Below are positions 26,692-33,695 of a stretch of 64,000 bases of DNA, piece by piece. Below the pieces are notes generated by a model that did no database searches, was not told where the DNA came from, and saw only the letters and a list, made by a program, of their open reading frames with translations. The stretch lies in NCBI RefSeq assembly GCF_003933245.1, contig NZ_QUSX01000001.1, forward strand, positions 1,364,001 through 1,428,000. Reading direction: 5' to 3'. Source of the DNA: Maribacter algicola. GTDB lineage: Bacteria; Bacteroidota; Bacteroidia; Flavobacteriales; Flavobacteriaceae. Position 1 is the first letter of the stretch. Every line of letters starts with the position of its first letter. A program made the translations under genes and the position numbers.

Positions 26692-27129
26692 ATGCACGAA
26701 AATTATATGCAAATGGCCATCACAAAGGCCAAGGAAGGAAAAAACGCCCCTACAGGCGGTGCTTTTGGCGCGGTCATCGTTTTAAACGATGAAATTGTAT
26801 GCGCCGTTCACAACCAAGTAAAAAAGGAACAGGACATTACGCAGCATGCCGAGCTACACGCCATTCAAGTTGCCATCAAAAAACTGGGTAAGGACGGCTT
26901 AAAGGATTGTGTGTTATATACCAGTTGCGAACCCTGTATGATGTGTTTGGGAGCCTGTCATTGGGCACAGTTTAAAGCCATTTATTTTGGGGCCTCCGCC
27001 CAGGATGCCAAAGATTATGGATATGTGTATTCTAATTGTTACTACCAAATGGATAGTGACCAGCGGCACAAGGAATTTCGCATGACGCAGCTATTGGCCA
27101 AGGAGGCCATAGCGGTTTGGGAGGATTAG
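26692..27129 (+). CDS. Nucleoside deaminase (guanine deaminase / GuaD-like)
   Basis: The 145-residue zinc deaminase has the CDA-fold signatures HAE at residues 52-54 and PCMMC at 81-85, where His52, Cys82 and Cys85 bind zinc and Glu54 is the proton shuttle. The sequences TGGAFGAVIV, LYTSCEPCMMCLGACHWA and the C-terminus closely resemble Bacillus GuaD-type guanine deaminases, more than TadA, so guanine to xanthine is the likely reaction. It is cytoplasmic and part of purine salvage or nitrogen supply. It is a single gene; the stop is followed at once by a REP-like element. Guanine as substrate is an inference. Confidence 0.88.
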   Translation: MHENYMQMAITKAKEGKNAPTGGAFGAVIVLNDEIVCAVHNQVKKEQDITQHAELHAIQVAIKKLGKDGLKDCVLYTSCEPCMMCLGACHWAQFKAIYFGASAQDAKDYGYVYSNCYYQMDSDQRHKEFRMTQLLAKEAIAVWED

Positions 27130-27166
27130 GGTGTTTCTCGTTAAGTGAGAAGGGAGGGGTCGGGTT
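27129..27166. repeat. REP-like repeat, family A (diverged partial copy)
   Basis: GGGTGTTTCTCG followed by AAGTGAGAAGGGAGGGGTCGGG matches the right-hand part of the family A element seen at 13551 and 31944. It begins at the stop codon of the deaminase gene. Confidence 0.5.
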
Positions 27167-27233
27167 TAGGTACAATAATTTTTCTCTTCATTTTCTTTGC
27201 TTCTTCAAAGAAAACGAAACAAAAGAAAGAAGA

Positions 27234-27340
27234 CTTTCCAGTAGGAATTTTTACTTCGTAAAACCCATCTCGAAACTCGGCCGTTCCGTTGCACGGAACA
27301 GGTACCTTTCCGAGCTTTCTCGATGTATTCTTCTGGAAAG
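27234..27340. repeat. 107-bp imperfect inverted repeat (MITE-like or structured RNA)
   Basis: Nested arms close on one centre: CTTTCCAG (27234-27241) with CTGGAAAG (27333-27340), CTCGG (27276-27280) with CCGAG (27310-27314), and a perfect central hairpin GTTCCGT-tgc-ACGGAAC (27283-27299). No open frame explains it. It lies between the family A fragment and the GIY-YIG repeat array. Confidence 0.6.
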
Positions 27341-27397
27341 GAAAGCACAAATCCAACTTTTGGTTTTCAATTTGCTTATCCGAAGTTGTATAAGGGT

Positions 27398-27459
27398 TGG
27401 TTCGAAATGACATTAAGAGTGCTTCAGTCATTTCGAAGAAGCTCGCGACTTAGAAATCT
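27398..27459. repeat. Palindromic repeat family B, type 1 (left arm missing)
   Basis: Contains the inner arms TTCGAAATGAC (27401-27411) and GTCATTTCGAA (27427-27437) and ends in AGAAATCT. It lacks the outer AGATTTCTC arm, so it is a truncated copy of the element next to the GIY-YIG gene. Confidence 0.7.
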
Positions 27460-27473
27460 TATTTCATAAGCCT

Positions 27474-27621
27474 AGATTTCTCATACTCGTTACACTCGAC
27501 TTCGATTCCCTTCGGATACGCTCAGGGCGAGCCGCTCAGTCTGACAGATTCGAAATGACTGTTGTTTGTCCTGTAGTCATTCCGACAGAGTCTCGATAGT
27601 AATGGGGACGAGGAGAAATCC
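27474..27621. repeat. Palindromic repeat family B, type 2 (copy 1)
   Basis: Outer arms AGATTTCTC and GAGAAATCC and inner arms TTCGAAATGAC and GTCATTCCGA. It has a longer left arm than the copy at 28161, including a nested CCCTTCGG-ATACGCTCAGGG hairpin. The right half carries a second nested stem (degenerate here, perfect in the copy at 28161). Confidence 0.7.
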
Positions 27622-27635
27622 CATACTATAACTTA

Positions 27636-27733
27636 AGATTTCTCACGCTCCCCTACGCCAGGCTCCGGTTCGGTTCGAAATGATATTTGAGGCCCTTTTA
27701 GTCATTTCGAAGGAGCTTGCGACTGAGAAATCT
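27636..27733. repeat. Palindromic repeat family B, type 1, directly upstream of the GIY-YIG gene
   Basis: A 98-bp imperfect palindrome: outer arms AGATTTCTC (27636-27644) and GAGAAATCT (27725-27733), inner arms TTCGAAATGA and TCATTTCGAA. It ends 19 bp before the GIY-YIG start codon and is nearly identical to the element right after that gene. Confidence 0.8.
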
Positions 27734-27752
27734 AAAAAAGCTATTTTTAAAA

Positions 27753-28052
27753 ATGCTTTTCAATTACTTTGTCTATATAGTGACCAATGAGAATAAGACG
27801 ACTCTTTATATAGGGGTAACCAATGACATACAAAGAAGACTTTCCCAACATTATTTTGACAGTCAAAATACCAAAAAGTCCTTCGCCGGAAAATATAATT
27901 GTTATTATTTACTGTATTACGAAGGTTTTGAATCCATTGAAGAAGCGATTCAGAGAGAAAAAGAGTTGAAGAAGTGGCGTAGGGAGAAAAAGGACAAATT
28001 AATTACATCCTTTAATCCCGATTGGGAATTTTTGAACGACCAAGTGATTTAG
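27753..28052 (+). CDS. Small GIY-YIG nuclease (YhbQ/UPF0213-like) flanked by palindromic repeats
   Basis: The ATG at 27753 gives 99 residues that form a complete GIY-YIG domain. The VYIV strand (7-10) and YIG (19-21) stand for GIY and YIG, followed by TNDIQRRLSQH with the catalytic-type arginine and the helix SIEEAIQREKELKKWRREKK with the metal-binding glutamate. The size matches stand-alone UPF0213/Slx1-like proteins. The gene lies exactly between two near-identical ~97-bp palindromes: one ends 19 bp before the ATG, and the other begins within the stop codon (28050-28052). Such tight packing suggests gene and repeats move or are maintained together, but this is inference. The enzymatic activity of small GIY-YIG proteins varies, so no substrate is claimed. 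Confidence 0.9.
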   Translation: MLFNYFVYIVTNENKTTLYIGVTNDIQRRLSQHYFDSQNTKKSFAGKYNCYYLLYYEGFESIEEAIQREKELKKWRREKKDKLITSFNPDWEFLNDQVI

Positions 28053-28146
28053 ATTTCTCACGCTTCCCTTCGCCAGGCTCCGGTTTGGTTCGAAATGACA
28101 TTGAGAGTGCTTCAGTCATTTGAAGGAGCTTGCGACTGAGAAATCT
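28051..28146. repeat. Palindromic repeat family B, type 1, directly downstream of the GIY-YIG gene
   Basis: A 96-bp copy in the same orientation as the one at 27636. Its first two bases are the last two bases of the GIY-YIG stop codon. Outer arms AGATTTCTC and GAGAAATCT, inner arms TTCGAAATGAC and GTCATTTGAA. Confidence 0.8.
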
Positions 28147-28160
28147 CATTTCATAAGCCT

Positions 28161-28259
28161 GGATTTCTCATACTCGTTACACTCGATTCGAAATGACTGT
28201 TGTTTGTCCTGTAGTCATTTCGACAGAGTCCCGATAGTAATCGGGACGACGAGAAATCT
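28161..28259. repeat. Palindromic repeat family B, type 2 (copy 2)
   Basis: Outer arms GGATTTCTC and GAGAAATCT, inner arms TTCGAAATGAC and GTCATTTCGA, plus a nested perfect stem GTCCCGAT-agta-ATCGGGAC. The 14 bp linking it to the type 1 unit (CATTTCATAAGCCT) are also found at 27460-27473, so type 1 - linker - type 2 is itself a repeated block. Confidence 0.75.
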
Positions 28260-28288
28260 AAATCAGTTAACCGTTCGTCAACTCCAAG

Positions 28289-28681
28289 CTATGGTCTACA
28301 AAAAGATGATCGTTCTGTACGTATTCTTCGCTCTAAATATAGAAACAAACACATTCCTGCGGCGTAGCAAAGTAAGTCCCAAGGGTCTTGCGTATAACGC
28401 ACATTTACATGGGGCAAATATCCTTCGAAGTAGCCAGCGAACAGGGCCGTAACCACAACACATAAGATAGGAGACAATCGCAATTCATCATCCGATTTTA
28501 TAAATCGCGCCCCTTCCAAACAAATTTTCAGCACAATGGGCATACATAAGAAATCGTTCAGATAATTATTTGCGAGCGATGGAAGGGACATCTCCAAACG
28601 TTGCGCCAAATAGACCAACACCGCAAGGAGTGAAAATACTGGAAAATAGTGTTTTTGAAATGTTAGAAAGGCCTGCTTCAT
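28289..28681 (-). CDS. Small polytopic membrane protein of unknown function
   Basis: Starting at the ATG at 28681 (MKQAFLTFQKHYFPVFSLLA), the 130-residue product has three or four membrane helices. Conserved-looking loop motifs are NNYLNDFLCMPIVL, then GYFEGYLPHVNVRYTQDPWD. Similar short proteins occur in Flavobacteriaceae, sometimes under the doubtful name magnesium-citrate transporter; I do not assert that. It begins 17 bp after the stop of the zinc-ribbon gene on the same strand, so the two probably form an operon. Its 3' end comes within 30 bp of the family B repeat array. Confidence 0.65.
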   Translation of the reverse strand: MKQAFLTFQKHYFPVFSLLAVLVYLAQRLEMSLPSLANNYLNDFLCMPIVLKICLEGARFIKSDDELRLSPILCVVVTALFAGYFEGYLPHVNVRYTQDPWDLLCYAAGMCLFLYLERRIRTERSSFCRP

Positions 28682-28698
28682 CGGAATGCTTTTAAATC

Positions 28699-29010
28699 CT
28701 AAGCCGCAATATATCCGAAAACCAAGGCTAAAAATGAACCTATGGCAAGTACCACAATCCAAATGGAGTAAAAAAAGCGGGCGGTATACCGGATGACTAT
28801 ATTCTCATGTTGCTTTGCGTCTTCAAAAAAGAGCGTTATTTTATTTTTTTTCTTGACCTTTTGGGTTGCGCTCTTATCCTTGGCCTTTTGCTGGCGTTCG
28901 AGCTTTCTTTTTAAATTAATATTGATTATTTCCCCACAGTTTTTACAATAATCCCGATTTAAATTTTCGGTTCCACAATTTTGACAGGTTCTATAGGTGT
29001 CTACGGACAT
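28699..29010 (-). CDS. Zinc-ribbon protein with a C-terminal membrane helix
   Basis: The 103-residue product begins with a four-cysteine zinc ribbon (CQNCGTENLNRDYCKNCG, about residues 9-26). A highly charged linker follows (KRKLERQQKAKDKSATQKVK), then one or two membrane helices (FFYSIWIVVLAIGSFLALVF). It would sit on the inner membrane with the ribbon in the cytoplasm. No catalytic residues are visible. It is co-directional with the small membrane protein downstream, 17 bp apart. Function unknown. Confidence 0.7.
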   Translation of the reverse strand: MSVDTYRTCQNCGTENLNRDYCKNCGEIININLKRKLERQQKAKDKSATQKVKKKNKITLFFEDAKQHENIVIRYTARFFYSIWIVVLAIGSFLALVFGYIAA

Positions 29011-29082
29011 TTATTTAAAGTTGTTTTCGAGGTTATAGGTATTGGCTTAGGAATTCTTTTATTGATATTATAGAACATTGCT

Positions 29083-31269
29083 CTAACTATTCAACACCTC
29101 CAAAACCCGGTCTGGGGTAAAGGGCAGGTGCCGCAAGCGTTTGCCCGTCAATTTTAAAAAGGCATTGGCAATGGCCCCGGCCACCATAGGGGTAGCGGTC
29201 TCGCCAACGCCTTCCGGATGTTCTGCCGAGGGGATAATCACCGTTTCAATGCTATCGGGTACTTCCTGCATGCGCAAGAGGGGATAATTGTCGTAGTTGC
29301 TTTGTTGTACTTGGCCATCTACTATGGTAATCTGTTCCTTGAGTACGGAGCTGATGCCCATAATAATGCCCCCTTCCATCTGGGCCTTTACGTTGTCCGG
29401 TTGTACCACGACCCCGGCATCCAAGGCAATCCAAAAATGGTGCACGTTGATTTTCCCCGTATTCCGGTCCACGGATATTTCGCATACACCTGTTCCTAAG
29501 GAACCATGCTCCACAAAGGCAACACCCTTGGCACGTCCTTCGGGCGAAGGAGCATCCCAATTGGAGATTTCAGCTACTTTGTTCAGCGTGGCCAAGGCAC
29601 GAGGGGAATCGGCCATGAGTTTTCTGCGTAAGGCCACCGGGTCCGTTCCTTGGTCATGGGCCACCTCGTCCAACATCGCCTCGATGGCAAATTTATTGGG
29701 CCCGTGCCCTACGGAACGCCAGTGTTTTAAGCGTACCCCATGGGAGGCTTCCCGCCATTCCACCCATTGGTTGGGGATGGCATAATGGTCGTTACGTGCC
29801 CCGCTGGCCACCAAATTGCCACCATCGCCAACCACGCAATGTGAGAATCCGGTGATATCGCCCTGTGCATTGGCACTTACTTTGAGTCGTTGTAAGGTCA
29901 GGGGCCGATAGCAACCGTAGGTCACATCGTCCTCCCGGGTCCACAGTAATTTTACGGGCTTGGGGGCCATTTCCTGGGCCAAGCGGCCGCATTCCAACAC
30001 AAAATCGTTCATACTGCGCCGACCAAAGCCACCACCCAAATACTGTAGGTGTACATTGACGGCTTCGTGTGGAATGCCCAACAGGTCTGGGATACCCAAT
30101 TTGGTATCCGCCCCTTGTTGACTGCCTACCCAAACTTCGGCACTTTGCCCGTCCGCCGCCACTTGGATGACCGCATTGAGGGGTTCCATTTGGGCGTGGT
30201 AGACATAGTCGTTCTTGAAGTCGGCCTCATAGGTTTTGGCCGCGGTCCGAAAAGCTTGGTCCACGTTGCCCACTTCATTCACCGTGGAACCTTTTTCAGG
30301 TGCACTCGCCATTTGGGCATATATAGGATACATATCCTGGGAATTAAATCCGGTGGCCTGGGCATCGCTCCATTGGATGTCCAAAGCCTTTTTTGCTTTC
30401 AAGGCAGCCTCCAAAGTCATGGCCACGACGCCTATGGCATGGTCAAAGGGCACTATTTTCAAAACGCCCTCCATGGCGAGGATATTTGCCTCATTGGTCA
30501 GGGTGGGTTTGGCGCCGTGCAGGGCACCGCGTTCCAACACCCCGTATACCATATCAGGCAAGCGCAGGTCGATGGCAAATTGGGCACTACCGTCCACTTT
30601 TTCCGGGATTTCGGTCCTGGGTATTTGGCTCCCGATCAGTTTAAAATCCTTAGGGTCTTTCAACGCTCCTTCTGTGAGATCGGGCAGGGTTTCAGGCATG
30701 GTCAAGTAGGGGACTAGTGCCCCGTACCTTATTTTTTTACCGCTCTTTTCATGCATAATTTCACTGGAACCCGTGGTCAATTCCTCCAAGGGCACCCCCC
30801 AGTGATTGGCTGCCGAATGTAACAATACATGGCGTGCCTGAGCTCCTGCGTTTCGCATGACGGTGTAGTAACTATTGGTAGTACGGCTTCCTACCGTAAA
30901 CATCAGCTTGGTACCGGGTTGCCAACCGGGAGAACCATAGATGTCCGATTCTTGAGGTGAGAATTCTACATTCACTTTGGACCAATCGGCATCCATTTCC
31001 TCGGCAAAAATGACCGGCAAGGCCGTCATGGAACCCTGGCCCATTTCGGCAGCGGGATTATAGATGGTTATCTGTCCGTCTTCGGTAATCCGTACCCAAG
31101 AGGTAATATCGTGTTTCTTTGCATTGCCTTGCATACCCTTGGCATCCGTACAAGAAAGGAAATTGGGCAATAGGCCCGAAGCCCCAATAAAAAGCACGGC
31201 ACCCCCAGAGGATTTTAGGAACTTTCTTCGGCCCAAGGTGTCTGTAATTTTTGTGTCATTCTTTTTCAT
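29083..31269 (-). CDS. Molybdenum hydroxylase large subunit (xanthine dehydrogenase family, IorB-like)
   Basis: The 728-residue protein begins with a twin-arginine signal (LGRRKFLKSSGGAVLFIGAS), followed by LPNFLSC, which could act as a lipobox. The body carries aldehyde oxidase / xanthine dehydrogenase molybdopterin-binding features: YHAQMEPLNAVIQV, LGGGFGRRS, the segment GHGPNKFAIEAMLDE, and near the C-terminus EGVGETATPMVAGAIANA, with Glu as the usual catalytic base. Tat export and the two-subunit layout match isoquinoline 1-oxidoreductase-like enzymes, which hydroxylate N-heterocycles or aldehydes in the periplasm. The electron acceptor is probably a membrane cytochrome, not encoded next to it. 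The small iron-sulfur subunit lies 4 bp upstream. Confidence 0.92.
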   Translation of the reverse strand: MKKNDTKITDTLGRRKFLKSSGGAVLFIGASGLLPNFLSCTDAKGMQGNAKKHDITSWVRITEDGQITIYNPAAEMGQGSMTALPVIFAEEMDADWSKVNVEFSPQESDIYGSPGWQPGTKLMFTVGSRTTNSYYTVMRNAGAQARHVLLHSAANHWGVPLEELTTGSSEIMHEKSGKKIRYGALVPYLTMPETLPDLTEGALKDPKDFKLIGSQIPRTEIPEKVDGSAQFAIDLRLPDMVYGVLERGALHGAKPTLTNEANILAMEGVLKIVPFDHAIGVVAMTLEAALKAKKALDIQWSDAQATGFNSQDMYPIYAQMASAPEKGSTVNEVGNVDQAFRTAAKTYEADFKNDYVYHAQMEPLNAVIQVAADGQSAEVWVGSQQGADTKLGIPDLLGIPHEAVNVHLQYLGGGFGRRSMNDFVLECGRLAQEMAPKPVKLLWTREDDVTYGCYRPLTLQRLKVSANAQGDITGFSHCVVGDGGNLVASGARNDHYAIPNQWVEWREASHGVRLKHWRSVGHGPNKFAIEAMLDEVAHDQGTDPVALRRKLMADSPRALATLNKVAEISNWDAPSPEGRAKGVAFVEHGSLGTGVCEISVDRNTGKINVHHFWIALDAGVVVQPDNVKAQMEGGIIMGISSVLKEQITIVDGQVQQSNYDNYPLLRMQEVPDSIETVIIPSAEHPEGVGETATPMVAGAIANAFLKLTGKRLRHLPFTPDRVLEVLNS

Positions 31270-31273
31270 GGCC

Positions 31274-31747
31274 TTAGGAAGTTGTAGTGGTTTGTTCCTT
31301 TGCCATTTCTATGGCCTCTAGGATTCGTAAATAGGTGCCACAGCGGCAAAGCACCCCGTTCATATGGCTTTTGATTTCTTCTCGTGACGGATTCGGATTT
31401 TTTTCCAAAAGTGCGGCGGCCTGCATGATCTGACCGGATTGGCAGTAACCACATTGTGGAACTTGGGCTTCTACCCATGCCTGTTGTAGGGGATGGTCAC
31501 CACTATCGGAAAGACCCTCAATGGTCTTAATCTGTTGTTCTTCGGTAATGTTGTCTACCTGAAGCACGCAGGCCCTAACCGGATTCCCATCCAAATGGAT
31601 GGTGCAGCTGCCGCATTGTGCAATGCCGCACCCGTATTTGGTACCCGTTAGTCCCAAATGTTCCCGTAATACCCAGAGCAAAGAGGTGCCGGGGGCTACA
31701 TCCACCTCCTGTGCGATTCCGTTTATTAGTAATGTGTAGGAAGCCAT
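31274..31747 (-). CDS. 2Fe-2S subunit of the molybdenum hydroxylase (IorA-like)
   Basis: The 157-residue product has both iron-sulfur motifs of the family: the plant-ferredoxin type CGIAQCGSC with a later Cys (RACVLQVD), and the helical [2Fe-2S]-binding CGYCQSGQ with CRCGTY. It passes electrons from the molybdenum site of the large subunit encoded 4 bp downstream. It has no signal peptide of its own and is probably exported as a complex by the Tat signal of its partner, as known for related enzymes. The start (MASYTLLINGIAQEVDVAPG) is typical. Confidence 0.93.
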   Translation of the reverse strand: MASYTLLINGIAQEVDVAPGTSLLWVLREHLGLTGTKYGCGIAQCGSCTIHLDGNPVRACVLQVDNITEEQQIKTIEGLSDSGDHPLQQAWVEAQVPQCGYCQSGQIMQAAALLEKNPNPSREEIKSHMNGVLCRCGTYLRILEAIEMAKEQTTTTS

Positions 31748-31943
31748 AATCGTCTAGTTTCCGTTAAGTTACCAAAAAAAGGGGAGTGTTTTAGTTAGGG
31801 ATGGAGTCTTTAACGTACTGTTAATGTAAAAGGACCTACTAATCCAGATTTAAAGCTGCTTGATTTACAACGCATCCCAAAATAGGCCGATTTACCTCCT
31901 AACATCAATTTGTTTTAGATGACACTCTTTAACAACCAAAAAA
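31748..31943. other. Intergenic DNA before the second repeat cluster
   Basis: Upstream of the iron-sulfur subunit gene. It holds one short repeat at 31860-31893 (GATTTACAACGCATCCCAAA, then TAGGCCG) that recurs at 32170-32203 at the end of a coding relic. I see no other feature. Confidence 0.5.
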
Positions 31944-32055
31944 GCTCCCCTCCCGGAGTAGGGAGGGGTGTTTCGCAACAGCGGAACTTGAGGGTCGGGA
32001 TCTTTGTTCCGATACTTTTTCCATCGCCGAAAAAGTATCCAAAAAGGCTAGGCTG
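31944..32055. repeat. REP-like repeat, family A, long form (copy 3)
   Basis: Core CCCTCCCGGAGTAGGGAGGG forms a hairpin, followed by GTGTTTCGCAACAGCGGAAC and GAGGGTCGGG. A second part follows with the palindrome GATACTTTTT-ccatcgccg-AAAAAGTATC and AAAAAGGCTAGGCTG. The same long form is at 32253. Confidence 0.75.
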
Positions 32056-32193
32056 ATTTTGGGATACTTGAAATCCAAGCAGTCCTTGGTCCGCATCGCC
32101 CAGGCCGTTTCCGATTACATCGGAATACTCATTGGACGATTTCCTTTGCCCAATCCCAAGGACTTCCGGATTTACTACGCATCCCAAAAATAG
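32053..32193 (+). pseudogene. C-terminal coding relic, possibly of a transposase
   Basis: An open frame on the plus strand reads LILGYLKSKQSLVRIAQ, then VSDYIGILIGRFPLPNPKDF and RIYYASQK before a TAG stop. It begins exactly where the flanking repeats diverge, has protein-like composition, and has no start codon. I do not recognise the parent. Its last ~34 bp recur with a one-base deletion at 31860-31893, which suggests the same gene end was deposited twice. A transposase is only a guess from the repeat context. Confidence 0.4.
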
Positions 32194-32203
32194 GCCGTTT
32201 TAA
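32170..32203 (+). repeat. Short direct repeat, copy 2 (copy 1 at 31860-31893)
   Basis: GGATTTACTACGCATCCCAA followed by AAATAGGCCGTTTTA matches TGATTTACAACGCATCCCAA followed by AATAGGCCGATTTA at 31860-31893. The two are 310 bp apart and enclose one family A element and the coding relic. Confidence 0.6.
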
Positions 32204-32252
32204 CCCTAAGCATATATTTATGTTACCTCACCTTTTTTAACATGAAAAAACA

Positions 32253-32365
32253 GCTCCACTCCCTGGTTAGGGAGGGGTGTTCCGCCATAGCGGAACGGGG
32301 AGGGTCGGGATCTTTGTTCCGATACTTTTTCCATCGCCGAAAAAGGTTTCAAAAAGGCTAGGCTG
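32253..32365. repeat. REP-like repeat, family A, long form (copy 4)
   Basis: GGGAGGGGTGTTCCGCCATA, then GCGGAACGGGGAGGGTCGGG, the ATACTTTTT palindrome and AAAAAGGCTAGGCTGG. The left flank (CTTTTTTAACATGAAAAAA) is shared with the copy at 32532. Confidence 0.75.
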
Positions 32366-32372
32366 GAATTTT

Positions 32373-32510
32373 GGATTTCTCACATTCATTACATTCAGTT
32401 CGAAATGACATTGGAATTGCTTCAGTTATTTCGACAGAGTCCCGATAGTAATCGGGACGACGAGAAATCTCTTTCTATTATTAAAGATTTCTCATACTCG
32501 TTACCTCGAC
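32373..32510. repeat. Palindromic repeat family B: one type 1/2 hybrid and a half unit
   Basis: 32373-32470 has outer arms GGATTTCTC and GAGAAATCT. Its left inner part (GAAATGACATTGGAATTGCT) resembles type 1, and its right part (GACAGAGTCCCGATAGTAAT, then CGGGACGACG) is type 2. A half unit AGATTTCTCATACTCGTTAC follows at 32485-32510. It shows the family is present outside the GIY-YIG locus without a nuclease gene. Confidence 0.7.
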
Positions 32511-32531
32511 TTTTTTAACATGAAAAAAAAA

Positions 32532-32585
32532 GCTACCCTCCCTGAGTAGGGAGGGGTGTTTCGTGACAGCGGAATGGGGAGGGTC
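32532..32585. repeat. REP-like repeat, family A, short form (copy 5)
   Basis: CCCTCCCTGAGTAGGGAGGG hairpin, then GTGTTTCGTGACAGCGGAAT and GGGGAGGGTC. It lacks the ATACTTTTT palindrome of the long form. Confidence 0.75.
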
Positions 32586-32608
32586 GAATGTATAACCAAT
32601 TGATTCAC

Positions 32609-32639
32609 AAAAAAACCTGCCACTTTTGATGACAGGTTT
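32609..32639 (-). terminator. Intrinsic terminator of the SH3-domain gene
   Basis: On the minus strand AAACCTG and CAGGTTT pair around a 13-nt loop, and the stem is followed by a run of Ts (A7 at 32609-32615 on the plus strand). It lies 19 bp after the stop of the gene at 32658. Confidence 0.6.
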
Positions 32640-32657
32640 AGCCTAAATTCAATTATT

Positions 32658-33461
32658 TTATCGCTGTGCAAGCTCTAAGCTTCCATTGTTCCAAACCAGT
32701 ATTTTGGTCTCTTTGCTCATCTTTTCCCAATCGGCGGCTTCATTATAGTTTTCCCCGATTTCTTTTTTATAGCGAATCTTTCCAGGGACCCCATGCATAT
32801 CCTCAGGGAAAATGAATTCCTCCCAGAAATAATAGACCCCTGCATCGGATACCTGTGAAAGTCGGGCTACTTGGTACAGGGAACCTTCTTGTTGAAAAAG
32901 GTAAATACCACCACCTTCAACTCCACAGGCTTCTGCCAGATAATCCACAAACAGCATTCCCTCAATATTCGGGACACCTTTATTTCCCAGAGCACTCAAA
33001 TAGAACTGGCTATTGGCCAATCGAGTAGATTTTTCAGTAAAACTGCCATCATCTTTTAAGGAACGGATCAAGAGATAGTCTTCATCGCCCGTTTTGCTCC
33101 GTCCGAAGAGATGTACCACATCTTGAATGGTTTTCTTTTCCAAGGCAATCAATCCGCCAAGTATATAGCCTTCTTTACCTTTGTAAGACACTTTATAGAA
33201 AGGATGATCAATCCCTTTGTAGCGCCAAGAGTTTTCGTGCTTTTCTTGTATCACCAAGGGTGAACCAATGGAAAGTGTTTTTAGTACTTTCGAATTCGTA
33301 GTTGGCGCTTCCCGTAGTTGTACCTGGTCGCCAAAAAGGTACACGGTTTGCCCGGGTTCAAAACCACAATCATCATAGATGCAGTGCGTTTTTTCTTGGG
33401 CATTGGTAAACAAACAGATGGTTAGTATGGTAAGGATGGACAATATCTGTTTTGCTTTCAT
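32658..33461 (-). CDS. Secreted protein with bacterial SH3-like domain
   Basis: The 267-residue product has a signal peptide (KQILSILTILTICLFTNAQ). A bacterial SH3-like fold is likely at about residues 35-108 (VYLFGDQVQLREAPTTNSKV, then YKVSYKGKEGYILGGLIAL), the typical pattern of SH3_3 domains that bind cell-wall or other peptides. The remaining 150 residues are unassigned and rich in aromatic residues, with Cys in EACGVEGGGIYLF. A disulfide is possible between Cys residues in HCIYDDCGF. It is probably periplasmic. It is monocistronic with a terminator on one side and 234 bp of plain intergenic DNA on the other. Function unknown. Confidence 0.7.
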   Translation of the reverse strand: MKAKQILSILTILTICLFTNAQEKTHCIYDDCGFEPGQTVYLFGDQVQLREAPTTNSKVLKTLSIGSPLVIQEKHENSWRYKGIDHPFYKVSYKGKEGYILGGLIALEKKTIQDVVHLFGRSKTGDEDYLLIRSLKDDGSFTEKSTRLANSQFYLSALGNKGVPNIEGMLFVDYLAEACGVEGGGIYLFQQEGSLYQVARLSQVSDAGVYYFWEEFIFPEDMHGVPGKIRYKKEIGENYNEAADWEKMSKETKILVWNNGSLELAQR

Positions 33462-33695
33462 CGTAAAGAAATTATGAATTAAATAAAGAACGTTGACCTA
33501 GCTAATGGTCTGTGCGAACCCGGTTCTTAATACCTACGTGCTGGTTGTACACTGTAGCTACTCCAATCGATGAAAAGTGAAGTTTTTAGGTTGAATTACT
33601 GGATTTATAAAATCATTAACAGTGATTTTAGGGTATGTTCTATCTATTTCAGAATAAAAGTGCCATCAAATCTAGAGTTCTACTCCAAGTTACGT

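Noticed and set aside
27117..27431. Two opposed open frames of about 96 codons
   Set aside because: Both read through the 107-bp inverted repeat and REP fragment; composition is not protein-like.
27398..28259. Possible CRISPR array
   Set aside because: The repeats are long, palindromic and unequally spaced, there are no regular unique spacers, and no cas genes are present.
28120..28452. Open frame of 110 codons on the plus strand
   Set aside because: It is translated repeat sequence followed by the antisense of the small membrane protein gene.
31915..32187. Open frame of 90 codons on the minus strand
   Set aside because: It runs through a REP-like element and is antisense to the more protein-like relic; its sequence has no family pattern.
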